From: Ailanthus altissimus
Taxonomy: Eukaryota; Streptophyta; Magnoliopsida; Sapindales; Simaroubaceae
Assembly (NCBI GenBank): GCA_946807835.1
Contig: OX327684.1
Coordinates: 14,842,501 to 14,906,500 of the forward strand
Direction of reading: 5' to 3'
DNA: 64,000 nt
Position 1 is the first letter of the stretch, and every line of letters begins with the position of its first letter. This document shows, one piece after another, positions 24,701 through 37,946 of this stretch. The notes under the pieces were generated by a model that was given only the letters and a program-made list of their open reading frames with translations, ran no database searches and had not been told where the DNA came from. The translations under genes and the position numbers were made by a program.

Positions 24701-25489
24701 CGACTGAGCTACTTTCTTCCACGCCACAAGAAGTACTTCACAACAGTTGTAGTGTCGAAGCTAACATATCAAAAGGACCTTAATAAGAAGAGGACAATCA
24801 ATAACCGTACAAAAATTTTACCCTTCCGTAAAATTTCAAGGAACTGAATGCCCTTGTCTGGTGATTAACAAACTAGAGAGAAGTAAATGAAAAATCTTAA
24901 GAGTTACAAACTGCAGCAATTTAAAAACTCAAAATCGAAGAGCCACTATATGAAAAAAGAAATCACAGCATGATCTAGATACGCGTGGAACAATATCTTG
25001 ATTGTTCAGTTTGTGCTGTCAGAGAACAGTTTCGAAAGAGACTACTACTACTCTTGTTCTCAGGTCATCACCGGCAGCAATAATACTTGATAAATAGAGC
25101 TACTGAAATGGAAAAATGGTAATCCAATAATCACATGTTCAAAACTCAATGCATATAAAAGTATTCTTTATATTCTTTTACATAAGGTTTTAGTAAGATC
25201 TAAGTTTCTAAGAGTAGTAGCTTTGCAAGTAACTTGTGCCAATCAACTGAAAACTTCAACAAAGAATTTTTCTTAAACATTATCTTCTGTCTGACCAATG
25301 TCTGTGTGGTCTCTCATGGCATAATGAAAATAAGTTTCCAAATGCGTGGCTATACATTAATTCTTTCTTAAATCATCCATCAATTGACAAAAGGAGAAAG
25401 AAAATTGTATTTAATACAAATGAAGAATATAGAGATGAAGAGAAACTTAGAACCTCTCGGGCTATGCATTGGCATTCCCACATATAACA
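24701..25489. other. Intergenic and PP2C 3' flank
   Basis: No gene. The minus-strand 3' UTR of the phosphatase presumably lies in 25489 down to about 25000. Confidence 0.5.
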
Positions 25490-28286
25490 CTACCTCCTCT
25501 TAACAGAAAGCAAAGGGCCATCCCAGGAGCTGCGGCTTATCAGATAGGAATCGAGAAACAAAACTATGACTGTGATGTCATCATGAAAATGTCTCCTAAC
25601 CCCACGATCTATTTTCTTCAAGTCTGAGTATCGCATTTCCCTTTTCTTTGCTGCTTCATGAAGTGCAGCTTTTACAAGCTTCCTTGCAACTCCCTGCACA
25701 TAACATAGATATATTAGAGTATGCGTGGTTGCATCTTAAAGATTTGATGATGTCTAACTAAACTTGATTAACAGCACGTTTATACAGGGACCAAGATACT
25801 ATTCCTTCCTATTTAAATACAAACAGTTAGTCTAACTAAGTATTTCTATGATACTTACACAACCAGCCTTTTGGGACAAATGATTTCGGGCATTGCCAGA
25901 GAAAACAGTTAATTGGTTCCTCACATTAGCATCAGCACTAAACAGTTACCTTCACTTTGTCTACCAGGAATAGAAAAGATGGAAATAGGCTACAAATTCT
26001 TATTACGTCGCAAACTAAGAGAAACAAAGTACGATACTTGTTCTAAGAAATATTAGCAATCATCCTTCCCCAACATTGAGTATAACTATACTGTTTATAA
26101 ACTATCTAATCGAAATACAAGTAACTCTAAACTCTAAATAGAAATCCTACATTACGTGGACAGTTGTGGACAATGTCAACTGCCTCCTGATTGCTCAGTT
26201 GCTCCCATAGGCCATCTGATGCAAATATAAGAAACTGATCTTCAGGGTAAAGTTCTTGTACTGATATTGCCGGCTCAGCTTGAAGAATTGGCTTATGGAA
26301 GGGCTCTGGCAATCTAAACTTGGGTAATAGAGGCTCTCTGTTAAATTCTGTCTTCTTAAGATAGGCATCACCAATGGATCTTGATATCTGCAAAAATAAG
26401 AAAGCTCCATCAATAGAGGAACACCCTACTAGAGCATATAATCATCTGACGGTCAAGCTGCATTTCCAAGTCATATTTATTCTACCTAATGAATCTGAAA
26501 AGACAACTAAAGATTACAATGGAATTTCTCAAGAAAAATTCTCATTATAGGTCATTAAAATGAAAACAACTGAGCAAAGCTGATGTACACAAGAAGTATA
26601 CAAAACAGCACTTTTGGCAAGTATAAATCAAGAGGTGAACAAAAGAATCTTGAGCAAAAAAAATAATGTGTGCGAGGACCAGAATTATAATTGACTTCAT
26701 CAACATGCATATGTCATCAAATCATATAGCACATGTACATCTTGAATCAGTCAAACTCATTCAATAACAACAACGGTACTTCCAAGATGATCACTTGAAC
26801 TTCATAATCACAAACTCAAACAAAGATGAAATAAGAAGGCATCTCAATTCCAGAATACAATGCATCTCTAGAACATATAGCACCATTAAAAAAATACTTG
26901 AAAATTTTTAGGATCTTAATGAAAATCGAAAGTAATTGACATTGTATTAGAAAGATGATGAACTGAACTATGAAAAAGTTACAAAGAAGTCAAAAAATAC
27001 TTCAATGTAGAATATTAAATGATTATACAAATTGTACAAAGATTTATCTAAGAAATATATATAACAAAACATTGGTGATAAACCATCAAGAATAAAACCT
27101 CAAATAGTCACCTGTATGATGCCCTTCACACGCCAAACTTTGTGCTTTAGAACAACAATCTGTGGATCATCGGGATGCAATGAGCGCAATTCCTCTCTCA
27201 CAGATTCCATGCTTGCATTATGCTCAGATGATAACTGAACAGCTTTGACCTCTTTAATATCATTTGCCAGTCTTCCTAACACAACCCGAGAATCACCTGA
27301 GTTTGCAATGTATAACATTCCACTACAGATTATACCTACCAAACAACATGACCCAGCTGAGGCAATCTGTGGCTTGTTTAGCCATTGCTTCCTCACAAGA
27401 GCAAGGAACTCCTCTTCTGTTGCCAAAAATGCTTTGGTGATAACATCAGCAGACATCCCATAACTTTCAGATGTGAACTCTGCATCATGAATAGCTGTCA
27501 AGTCAGTAAACATATGCATTAGCAATTTAAACATTTGGAATCAAAACGGGGAGGACAATAATTAATTCATCTCAGAGAGCCCATTAAAACTAGATCTCAG
27601 CACACCATCAACATTCAAAACACATTGTTAGTTTTACTTCCACCAACACTGGTATGCAATTTCCTATTACAGCTTGGCAGGGATGCAACATATTTGGAGC
27701 CAAAATGCAAACACTTTTGTTGCCATCTAATTCTGAAAAAACCCAAACATCACTATAATTGCATAACTATGACTGTTAAAAATGCAAGGCACTACGAAGT
27801 TCTCTTTACATTAAATATCAACAAATAATAGAACTTCTAATTTACCAGATTGATATAATGTGGCAATACAAAGACCAATTAATGTTCTAGCAATTAGCAT
27901 GAACCAAAATTGCTCACTGAAGAAAAGTTACCGCATAGAGAAAAGAGGGAGAAGAGCATACTCTTGATATTGTCAAAAAGACGATCATTAACAAATCGGG
28001 CAGCTTCTGGACCTCCATGGCCATCATAAATTCCAACAAAAGTCCCCTGAGGACCTGATTTGAGAGTGCTGAGTGGCCCTGACTCTAATTGGCTACAATC
28101 TTCTAACTGATTATTTGCTTGAACTACTGCCATAGAAAACTCCCCATTAGCATGGTGCCCTGAATCTTTATACCACAACAATCCATCAACTATACCATTA
28201 TCTTGCCCTTCGCTATTAGAATTTTCACCCTCAACAGACGGCTTCCAACAGGGTGAAACAATTTTCATAAAAGTTGTTGATACCAT
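25490..28286 (-). CDS. Protein phosphatase 2C, clade D type
   Basis: Four exons: 28286-27962, 27479-27112, 26387-26151, 25693-25490; all GT/AG, total 1134 nt, 377 residues. A Mg/Mn-dependent Ser/Thr phosphatase. Metal-binding motifs are intact: DGLLWYKD near 34-41, YDGHGG at 87-92, SGDSR near 169-173, SDGLWE near 288-292, HDDIT at 347-351. The stretches [19 protein letters not shown] and VWRVKGIIQ are hallmarks of plant clade D PP2Cs, several of which dephosphorylate plasma-membrane H+-ATPases and are inhibited by SAUR proteins in auxin growth control; assigning that role here is inference. For exon 2 I chose the acceptor at 27480, which gives KKFTSESYG as in relatives; an upstream acceptor would add five residues. 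An alternative start (MKIVSPCW) lies six codons downstream. The gene looks intact. Confidence 0.94.
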
Positions 28287-29230
28287 AGCTTACATATTAT
28301 CATCCACATGATCCAGTAATCAAATTATTCATCAAATTAATACTAACAACTTTTGAAAACCCCAGTTTCTATTCAGATTTCTTCTCAATTTTTAAACCGC
28401 TACAGAAGTCCTATAAATCGAACACACATTGATGGATGCAGACAATATTAATCTGCAAATGTATCAAAAGTAAAACAAATCATCAGATGTAAAACAAAAC
28501 ACATACAATATCAATCTATAAACAAATTTAATATGAAACAAGCTGTTGACTGTATCAAAAAACAAGCAAACAAACAAAACTAAACAATAAAGCTGAGCAT
28601 AAGTTTGATGCGAACATCAAAATGCAAATAGAGATCAAACAGAGAGATGGGTATGTCCAAAAAATTACTTAAAAAAGAAAAAGAAAAAGAAGTTGCAAAC
28701 TAAAAGTCAAAATGTAACTTCAGCTATACACATCAAATAAATTAATAGGTATATAATAAAATTTAACAAATGAACTCAAAACTCAAAAATAATAGAAACT
28801 AAAAATTGAGGTATTTTCTAACATACCTTGTGAATCCAAAGTGAAAGAAAATTGAATGATCCTCCAGTTAAATCCTCGGCACAAAAAGGTACATCATTTG
28901 ATTAATACTAAACAAAGAAACAACGAATAAACAAACAATCTAAAACCAAAAAAGAAAAAATTTATTATCTTTTACAAAAGGGTAGATCTAGAAAGAGTAT
29001 ATAATTAAGAATCAAAATTGCAAAATCACCGGCTCTATCGTTCTACAGACAAAACAGAAACGAAGAGAATCTTGGGCTTTGAAACAACCATGAATTTTGA
29101 TTCGATGAAGGAAATTTTGGCTTTTTTTAAAAAAGTTTTGGTGGAATTATTTTTCGGTTGTGATTTTTCTAATTTATTGGCTGGGGTTTTGACTTTGACC
29201 TTCAACAAACCAAAATATTAGGCAAGCTTT
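28287..29230 (-). promoter_or_regulatory. PP2C 5' UTR with intron, and promoter
   Basis: Directly upstream of the ATG is an acceptor (ATATGTAAG|CT) and at 28826 a donor (CACAAG|GTATGTTAG), so 28289-28826 is a likely 5' UTR intron, common in this family. Transcription probably starts within about 28990-29220, a pyrimidine-rich stretch on the minus strand. The plus-strand frame at 29018-29221 is antisense to it and not accepted. Confidence 0.55.
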
Positions 29231-30130
29231 GCTCGTCTTCCTTTCTCCTTAATATAGCAAAGTAAAAGATTAATGGGGGGAATAATATTTGTTTATGACA
29301 ACAAAGCTGTGGAATAATCTTTTAGCATATACGCCGAGTCTGCAACAAGAAGTAATTTTAGGTTTGCTTCCTTCACATCACTACATGTTTACTTTTGTCT
29401 TCTTCTATCGCTAAGTACGATATAAAAACGAAAATATAAATCAATAATGAAAGATTAATATAAATTAATTATTTTGAATTTATTTTGTTTGAAATTATGA
29501 TATATGAACATCAAAGATAGGGCACTTTAATTTAGATAGCACGATATGCACTTCTCCCTAGTCTCTATTTTGAAAGTGAAATTTTTAGATAGCAAAACAG
29601 CAAGTTAAATTAAGGTTTTTTTAAATCACCACAATTGCGCACAAGGTCGCTGTGACAAGACCATAAAGTGCACCTTTGCAATGGGAGTTTGATTTTTACT
29701 TTTTGTGAGAGTAGACTCTTTTTTAGTTATAAATAGAGACTTAATTTAAACGAGTCATAATAATTTTACTTTAAACATTTAAAAAGGATGATAGGAATTT
29801 TTGTTTTTGTTTTTTTTTTGTTTTTAAAGAGATGATAGGAAAGTTTAGTTCCTCAAATTCGGACAAATGGACACTTTAATCCTCCAATAAATTCAAAATA
29901 TTTATTTTAATTTCAATATATTAAATTTTCTCTCAATTTAAATGAATCAAGAGTATTTTAGTATAAATATAAATAGATTTAAATTGTGTTGTTAAGTGAC
30001 ATAATATTTAAAATATATTAATAAAAGAAATACAAAATTTTGAATCGTCGATGAAACACTATTATTGTGATGGTCTGACAATTGATTTAGGTACGCTAAG
30101 GATATTTCTAAACTCAAAATGTTCGTTTAA
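29231..30130. other. Intergenic, nothing recognised
   Basis: AT-rich; no frames, repeats or RNA genes that I can support. Confidence 0.5.
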
Positions 30131-30136
30131 GCAATT

Positions 30137-30360
30137 ATGATGACATTTTTGTTAATAAAACACTAAAAGTGGTTGATAAAGTATTTTAAGGTGATGTTTA
30201 CCGTAATGTCATCGTCAGAAGACAATGCATTATACACTATCACTATCATTAAATAACTTATAGATAAGAGATTCTAATGATAATAATGGTGTGCCATAAT
30301 GCGTCACCGCCTTAAAATGCCCTTTTCATTCACTTTTGGTGCTCTTTATCATCACCATTA
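30137..30360. repeat. Fold-back (MITE-like) element
   Basis: The left arm CTAAAAGTGGTTGATAAAG...TATTTTAAGGTGATG (30162-30196) is matched, inverted, by CGTCACCGCCTTAAAATGCC...CACTTTTGG (30302-30339). Arms of about 45-50 bp with mismatches and small gaps enclose about 100 bp. No clear target duplication was seen, so the superfamily is not assigned. Confidence 0.5.
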
Positions 30361-31253
30361 ATTTTTTTTAAGTTTCATATATAAATAAATTTATAATATT
30401 ATTAAAGTAAGTTTACTGATATACATCAAACAATTATCGAGACGCTTCATATAGATTAGATAGACCTTTGTGGCTTGTCCGAACCTACTTCTCTTTACAA
30501 CAGAGATATAGACAAGTCTCATAATAAAAACTATCCCATATAGAGATCATTACCCCTATTTCGGAAAGGAGATCCAACTCTCACTTAAGAAAGATTTTAC
30601 ACCCCCACAAAGGAGGATATCTAACTCATGTAGGAGGACAAATACAAACAAAACCCTTGCGTAAGAGAAAAATTTAAAAATACCCCTACATCAATACACT
30701 CATTGTACTCATTCCAACCCTAATCTAAATCACAACCACCCAAAATACAAGCGTATACCTACCATAAAAGAAAAGAGTTGGTGACTAGAGTCGGTGACTG
30801 AGCTTGCAACGGTTGAAAAAATGAGATAATGCTAGATCCAAAAGTGGTAGAGGCAAGACATCACACAGTGGCAGTCGGTGCAAATCTGGCGGGGCTGTAG
30901 GTTTCTTGGTTAGGCTTAGCCAGAATAATAATGAAGAGGCTTGAGGGACTTGGTCAGAGTATTGGAAAGCTTCGCCAAAGTCCAAAAAGGTAGACCAGAG
31001 GCTCGGCTACTCCGAGAAACATTTGGAAGATCGCCCGTGGCCTTAAAAGGCTTGAAGGTAGTCAATAGCTAGAGGTTTTTGAAATGGCAATGGTTAGTCG
31101 GGAAATCAACATTTATTAGTGGCCGACGGCACCAATCGGAATAAAAAAAACAAAAGAAAATGGAGAAAAAATAAATACAAAACTAGAAACTTAAATCTAA
31201 AGTAAGAGCTTAGCAAGGAAGAAGAAAGATTGAGGAGGAAAGAAGAAGATATC
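30361..31253. other. Intergenic, nothing recognised
   Basis: AT-rich, followed from about 30780 by a somewhat GC-richer tract with no supportable frame. Confidence 0.45.
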
Positions 31254-31286
31254 CATCGGAGAGGGGTTGAAAGCCCCTCTCCGATG
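31254..31286. repeat. Perfect 13-bp inverted repeat, 7-nt loop
   Basis: CATCGGAGAGGGG (31254-31266), loop TTGAAAG, CCCCTCTCCGATG (31274-31286). It forms a GC-rich hairpin in AT-rich flanks. Not followed by a T run on the plus strand; no adjacent gene. Confidence 0.85.
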
Positions 31287-32528
31287 ACAGTAGTTATGGT
31301 AAAGTTTTGGTGCTTAGGGTTTGAGAGAAAAGGGAGACGAGAGAAAAGTGAATTATGACTTGTTACTTTGCTTTTTCTTCCAAAAAAAGAAGACCATCAC
31401 CACTATTTAGATTGAGAGATTTGGAGTCTGACAACAGAAATAAACAATGGTGATATATTCCACACAATAACATTGTTATCTAAATGCTTTTTTTATGTCC
31501 TAAAATTTCGTAATATTTACTATTAAATTCTAATTAAATTAATATGATTTAAATTTTTAGTTATTATTATCTGTATAAATTATGCTAATTAATAAATTAG
31601 TAAGTTTTAAATTAACTATGTATATATTAATAAGAATCAAATATATATTTAAACTATTGTGTTATATTTATTTAAATTAAATAGCAATAATCATATTCAT
31701 TTTAAAAATAATTATAATTAAACACATCTATTAAATATAATATTAATTAAAATTGGTAATGTAATACTCTTCAAAATGATATTAGTTAAAAAACTTTAGT
31801 GACTTAAAATACACAAATATCTAATATAATGTTAAGGATAAAAAAAATAATTATCATACTTGAATTTATTTTATTTAAGGCTAGAGCTAATATGCAGTGG
31901 CTGCTTCGATACTGCATAAAACAACGCTATCAACGAAAATCGAGGGAAGTAGAGAATGACACGACTGTAAAAGCAATAGAGATTCAACAGGTGTAATCAG
32001 GTAACAATGATTGAATCGATTTGTTATCCCAATTGACAACAATGATTGGTATTTAGGTCACAACTTAATGGTTAAAAAAAATGAGTAATGTGATTACAGT
32101 AGACAAATAAAGTAGGTTATACAAAAACGTAATTCTCTTGATAATATAACCAAAAAGTATATAAAAAAAAGTAAACTGGCACGTGAAGGTAGTGGTGTGG
32201 ATAAAGTAAACGAGAAATTTAGTGTAAGAGGGAACGAAGAAGTTGGTGTCTAAAGATTCAAGGGAAGCGCGACACATGACAAGTGTAATGAGCAAGCCTT
32301 TGAAGAAAAGCTACAGTAGAGTAATTATTTTAATATTTACGACAATAAAAACAACTAGTTAGAGATTGCTTGAAGTCTATAAATTAGACTCTTAACAGTA
32401 AATATTTTGCCTAAATTGTCTAGGATAAAATAAGTAATTACCTTTAGTCTTAAATAAATTGATTAAGTTAGAAACCATAAAGCAAAATGTCCTCAACTAC
32501 AAGAAATTATGGTGCCTAATAATGGTGG
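31287..32528. other. Intergenic, nothing recognised
   Basis: Very AT-rich. The short minus-strand frame at 32065-32295 is not supported by any motif. Confidence 0.5.
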
Positions 32529-34636
32529 TGTTGTCGGGGATCTAATATATGTGGGGTGTATGCATGTGCAATTGTGTTTATTGCCTAAAATACGTATCAA
32601 ATACATATTATACGCGACGGAAGCATTTAAATTAAACAATAAATACAGTTAATAAATATATTAATCACATTAATATATTAGTAGGGTAGAGAACTCACCT
32701 CAACGTATAACGTTAAATACGTATTTCCTCGGAGTCCGCATGGAGACTAACTCATTGGCAGTTCTAGTCACCAACACGGTGGGCTTGGTGAGCTAGAACA
32801 GTAGCCCTATATCGAGCATTGGGTTTAACTCTTAAACCCCAAAATGGCCGAGTGTGTGTTTTTATCCTTTTATCTAAAAATGATAAGAAATGGAGAATTT
32901 GAAGTAATTCACAATTGCTTCAATTGGAACCATAAAGAAAAATGAAACAATTTTATTTCCCCCCCTTTTTTCTCTTTTATTCTTCTTCTCTCTGGTTCCA
33001 TTTTCTTTCTCTACATTTCTCTTCTCTCTCTGCTAAATGTCCACCTCCACCTAAAATCACACAAATCTCTCTCTTTTATATCTAATAATAATAATAATAT
33101 AATCAAAATGGGTGCCAACTATTTGGCACCCAAATAAAATATTATGATAAATAAAATAAAATATAATATAATAAAATAATGAGAGATATTTTGATTATTT
33201 AACCATTAAATAATTAAAGTGTGAAATGATCATTTTGCTTATCATGAATAGTTACTAAGTCTATCTTTAGTGGGTTCCACCAAATTCCACACTCGGGTGA
33301 ACTTAACTGAAGGTCCACAATGCGCCACGTGTCATTATACAATTAGTAAATAATAATTATTGAGTAATTATTGTATTTAACACTTAAATACAAATATGTA
33401 CGTATTTTCGTGGTATTACTGAATATTGCTGGATTAAATACTTTAATCTAGAACGCTGCCCCAGTGCACAACGAGTACACTCCATATCGCAGGACTCCCT
33501 AGGTTCTACACTGGATTCGTCAAATAGAACTATTCTATGAGTCTGTGAGTAATGCCCCACGCACACGTCATAGATATATAAATCAACGCGTTAAACTATG
33601 CAAGCTGAGGTTACAACGCATATGTATAGTCCTTTCGTCATGATATCCTGGATGTGCGGGAATATAGATTATCACTATCAAATCCCCTAGTGCTCATCTA
33701 TATCTTATCTCCGGACTCGTATCTCACAGAATAATATGTGCAAACTCTTTTGCCATATTGTTCTACCTTAGCGGAACTCTTTCCCGAGATTAATAATTGT
33801 GGCCACAAGATTTTTTGAGATATAGTTTTGAAGCATTTGGATATCAAACCCCCTATGCGAGCTGACAGATCTTATATCTGTACACACCGGACTCCATAAG
33901 CATCGGACCATACCCAGCGACACCCAGCGGTTACATTATGAAAGGTCTGTGACATGCGTAGAACCAAAGTATGGTGGATCACTTATAAGCCCACTATGGC
34001 ACTCAGGTCAAAGGACCACGTATACTACTCAACTCAAGAGAACCCTCCATTGACGGCTTATATAAGGTGTTTATCATAGGCCTTCATGAGTCTGTCTCAT
34101 ATCCTGTCCTAACTGGATACCTATATGTCAATACGAGCTCCAAGCTCACAATCGGCTAGGAACAACCATCTATACCCTATAGGTACGACATACGTTAATT
34201 TGTATATAAAGGTATCCACCGACAGACCCGCATCGGTAAAAATAATCAGGAGTAATAATTTGAGAACATACTTGTGTAACTAGCATTTTCTGGCACCCGA
34301 TTGCAACTTTTGTAACTATGCAGTTACTGGTATATTCCCAGGTCTATATCCCATTATAGAAAAGGCTCTAATTCTTAGATCTGCTAAGTATTATAATCAG
34401 CTAACATTTAGTTGTGCTAACATTTAGTATTTATATCTCTCAGCGTGACTAACTGTAGGCCCTTATCTAAACTCTTTTAGATCTGATATGAACTCCTTCA
34501 AATCGTACAGTATCTTTAACGTTATATTGCATAATACCATATTAATTGGTATTAGTGATTTAATGGGAATATACACTTGTATAAATACACAAGTATATGT
34601 ATATTCAGGGATGGCACATAAGCACTAACCCTAACA
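32529..34636 (-). mobile_element. Copia LTR, minus orientation (3' LTR)
   Basis: The right edge ends CCCTAACA at 34636, next to ATCTCCCACTTG, the reverse complement of a polypurine tract CAAGTGGGAGAT (34637-34648), so this is the 3' LTR of a minus-strand element. The body matches the 9.1-kb element's LTR in order: the opening GTGCTTATGTGCCATCCC, the run of TTAGCA/AACTCT short repeats, and the block describing GACTCCATAAGCATCGGACC. The left edge, near TGTTGTCGGGG at 32529, is approximate. It carries an (ATA)n stretch around 33085-33100. Confidence 0.75.
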
Positions 34637-35770
34637 ATCTCCCACTTGCTCTAGTGCCATTCCTGATGGCATCTCATACACATTAACTCCAAATGTTTCA
34701 TAAACACTTATAAAAAGTGGCCTTAGAATGTGGGTCTGCTAAATTATTTATAGAGCACTTCTACAAATAATCACATCTCCTTAGGCCAAGGTCTCTTTAG
34801 TGCTGTAAGACTTTTCTTAATATAATTAGAGTACTGGTGTCTTCTTAGCACATTGGCTTGTACAATGGCCTTGTTTCGTTGCAAACTATGGGATAGGATC
34901 CATGTGTCTTGGAACTCTTCCAAGGCCAACGATAAACCTACGAATTCTCACTGTCGCTTCCGCTACGCCAATATAAATTAGCAGTGAATTTCAGTTTGGT
35001 GTAATTTTAACTCTTCTAGTACTAATGAGAATGAGCACTTACCCAGATGTAGACTCTTTATCATCTAGGTCAAACCAGAGGTCTGACTCTATGCATCTTC
35101 TCCTTTGCAAGTTGTTTTCTCCATATTTGAGAAACTTATCCTTTGTACCCTTAAAGTACATCAGGATATGTTTGACTACCATCAAATGGCGGTCACCTGA
35201 ATCAGACTGAAATTGGCTCGTAACTCTTACAACAAAACTGATCTCAGGTCTCAAACACATTATAGCATACATCAATATCTAAAGAGCTGATGTATCTGGT
35301 GTGTTAGACACTCTAACTCTTTCATCTTCCATCTGAAGAGACATTGTCCTCGAAAGATGAACACCTGGTCTATTGATGTGAAATGATTTGAGAGAGTCTC
35401 ATCAGCTTCCTAGCTCTATCTCTATAAAGCATTATACCTAGTATAAATGAAGCTTTTCCCAAATCCTTCATAGAGAAATACTTACGAGTTACTTCTGACT
35501 GATTAAAACATACTAACATCATTCCTAATGATCGGTATGTGATCAACAAAGAGCATAAAAAAGACTATCATACTCTCACTGACCTTTCATGCACACTAGA
35601 CCAAAAGTCTGACTGGACATAAAACCTTCAGGCTATTCCATGAATATCTTTTACTTGAGGTATCTATTCTGGAATGCCGTCCTTACATCCGTCTGCCAAA
35701 CTTCGAAGTCATAATATGCTACTCTTTGTTGAGATTTCTCAACTTACAGTTAAACTCAGAGGAAATTTTG
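34637..35770 (-). pseudogene. Copia RT-RNase H remnant, minus strand
   Basis: From 35770 downward the minus strand holds the C-terminal half of Copia RT and RNase H. The best segment, 35275-35039, reads MMYAIMCLRPEISFVV, VTSQFQSDSGDRH and YFKGTKDKFLKYG, then DLDDKESTSG, matching the RNase H start of plant Copia elements. Upstream, FEVWQTDVRTAF corresponds to the RT block around the first catalytic Asp. The end is followed by the polypurine tract and LTR. Gag, protease and integrase are absent, so the element suffered a large internal deletion. Multiple stops. Confidence 0.75.
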
Positions 35771-35837
35771 TTGGGGTCCCGACAGGGCCGTTGAGATTTA
35801 CAGTAGAGGGTCTCGGGACGAGTTCTGTCATTATATA
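35771..35837. other. Filler at internal deletion junction
   Basis: About 67 bp (GGGTCCCGACAGGGCCG...GTCTCGGGAC) that matches neither the RT remnant nor the leader on either side. It is GC-richer and contains a partial inverted repeat (GTCCCGA / TCTCGGGAC). Confidence 0.55.
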
Positions 35838-36599
35838 ATCCCCTAAATCTCTCAAAAGGGAAAACAAAAAATTTAAACTCTTTAAATTATACACGAGGAA
35901 GTAGATCAATTGGAAATTTTACTCAGGCCCCATGCTTTAACGATATTGGCCATTGTAAAATCCAAATGGTAAACAACTCTTGTCAATTGCATTTTATGCA
36001 ACTCATATCACTGGTCCTAAATACACATTATCCTCACGCTTTAGCAATATTGAATAAGTGTATTCCAGATTAACTTGTCAATAATAAAATATATGTTACT
36101 GATACTACCCTCACGCTTTAGAAATATTGGACAATACATTCGCATATATTTGCCTCATCTTATGTTTAACCAGCATAGTCAAAATCACACCGACCAAATC
36201 CTTCAAGCTTTAGCAATATTGGTAAACACCGATATGACCTGACTAATAACGTATTGACAAGACAAATCAATGTGTAACATTATCTCATAATGGTACACAA
36301 TTAAATCTTATTAAGATAGATTACTTAATTCTATCCCTATCTCATGGGGCCGTGATTATTAATCACACATTTATTTTGTGCAAACATAACTAACCCCTAC
36401 CAGTAGAGCTTCTATTGTGATTACTAGCACAAACAAATGTCCCACAATATTTATCACATTTATAACAATTATAAATTCCAAAAAATAAACTATTTATTTT
36501 AAACTCTAAAAAATAAATATTTAGAGTAACCGGTGTAATTAAATTATTCCATATATACTCTAAATGTAAGCACATAACATAGTGCTCTGATACAATTTT
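35838..36599 (-). mobile_element. Copia leader with four-copy motif and PBS, minus strand
   Basis: Untranslated leader between LTR and gag. The primer-binding site TTGTATCAGAGCAC (36595-36582, minus) is a variant of the TGGTATCAGAGC initiator-Met tRNA site. Four copies of the leader motif (reverse complement TCACGCTTTAGCAATATTG) lie at about 36200-36222, 36109-36130, 36032-36053 and 35929-35949. The stretch at 35838-35890 matches the window's first 56 bases. Confidence 0.8.
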
Positions 36600-37946
36600 T
36601 GTTAGTATTGTGTGCGTGTGCACCATGCTACGGGTAAATATATGTATTTTAAATAATTTAAAAAATAATATATTACGCAGTGAAATTAATATACATTAAA
36701 ATAATCTCATTACACTAATGAGATTAAAGGACTCGCCCTCAAAACGTACTTTAAACAATTTTAATTAAAGATATGATATACTTCTTTAAACTAAAATAAA
36801 ATAGTAACTTTTTATTTCAAAATATTTAAAACAAGTCTTCTTTCTTATTTCTTTCTCTCAAGTTTTTTTTTAAATTCATACTATAACATTTCTCTCGATT
36901 AGCTACTTTTATTTATAGGGAACTATTGTCGTTAAATGAATGAATACAAAAAGATTTAGCCGCCACGTGACCAAGCATGACAAGGCAATTGAATTGCTTT
37001 GTTATAAAGCTTGCTTGGTGTCGAATTTAAAAGTGTGTTGGTGACTATGTAGTTTTACTTTGTTGTCATTTATGAAGATTGAATCAAATTCAATCTCTTT
37101 GCTTTAATTGCCTTTGACGGATGAAAACAAATAAATAGCTTGTAATTTGTTTTGGCCAATTAAATAAAAACAAATGGCAATCATTTAATAATAATAATAA
37201 AATAATAAATCAAATTCATTTAAAATAGAAATGAACGCAAAATTGATTTTTTGACTAAAAAATTATTATTCTCTCTTTTTTAATAATTTTATTTATTATT
37301 ATTTAAATTAGTACCTATATAAATTATTGACACAATTTGAGATATATACTAAGTAGATAAAAATGTCAAATCTCACTTGGCACAATTTTAGGTTTAACAC
37401 TCTTAACTACTCCCCAAGAGATTCTGAAATAAATAAATGACAAATTAATTTAATTTAAACAAAATAATAATTATTTTATTTAAATAGTAGCTATATCTAC
37501 TAATGCTTAATTTAGTACCCATAAAAAATATTGTTACAATTTGAGATATACACTAGGTAGATAAAAATGTCAAGTCTCACTTGACACAATTTTAGATTTA
37601 ACACTTAAATCTTAACTACTCCCTGAGAGAACTTGAAAAAAATTCATATTTTTCTGAAAACTTCCCAAATCAAGCAATTTGATCCGGTGCACTATCCACG
37701 TACTTAACGCGTACACTTCATATAGTGAGACTCCTTAGGTCCACACCTATTTTGTCTCACGGAATATTTTTGTAAGTCTATAACCGATGCTCCACACACA
37801 CATTATGGATAATGCAAGATGATCAGTTAGACTATATAAGTTAAGCTTAATCCATATTTGTATAATCCCTCCGTCATTAATATCCTAGAAGAGTTGAGAC
37901 ATAGATCAACACCGCCAAGTCTCCTAATGGTCAACTATAAACTTAT
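36600..37946 (-). mobile_element. Copia LTR, minus orientation, split by nested insertion (part 1)
   Basis: The left edge TGTTAGTATTGTG at 36600 is the CA end of the LTR on the minus strand and abuts the leader. It has about two copies of the 209-bp subrepeat (37316-37640). It is interrupted at CTTAT (37942-37946) and resumes at 47038; the rejoined order matches 57-1590. The intact empty site can be read at 741-770 of this window. Confidence 0.85.

Noticed and set aside
29018..29221. 67-codon plus frame
   Set aside because: It lies antisense to the predicted PP2C 5' UTR and has no motif.
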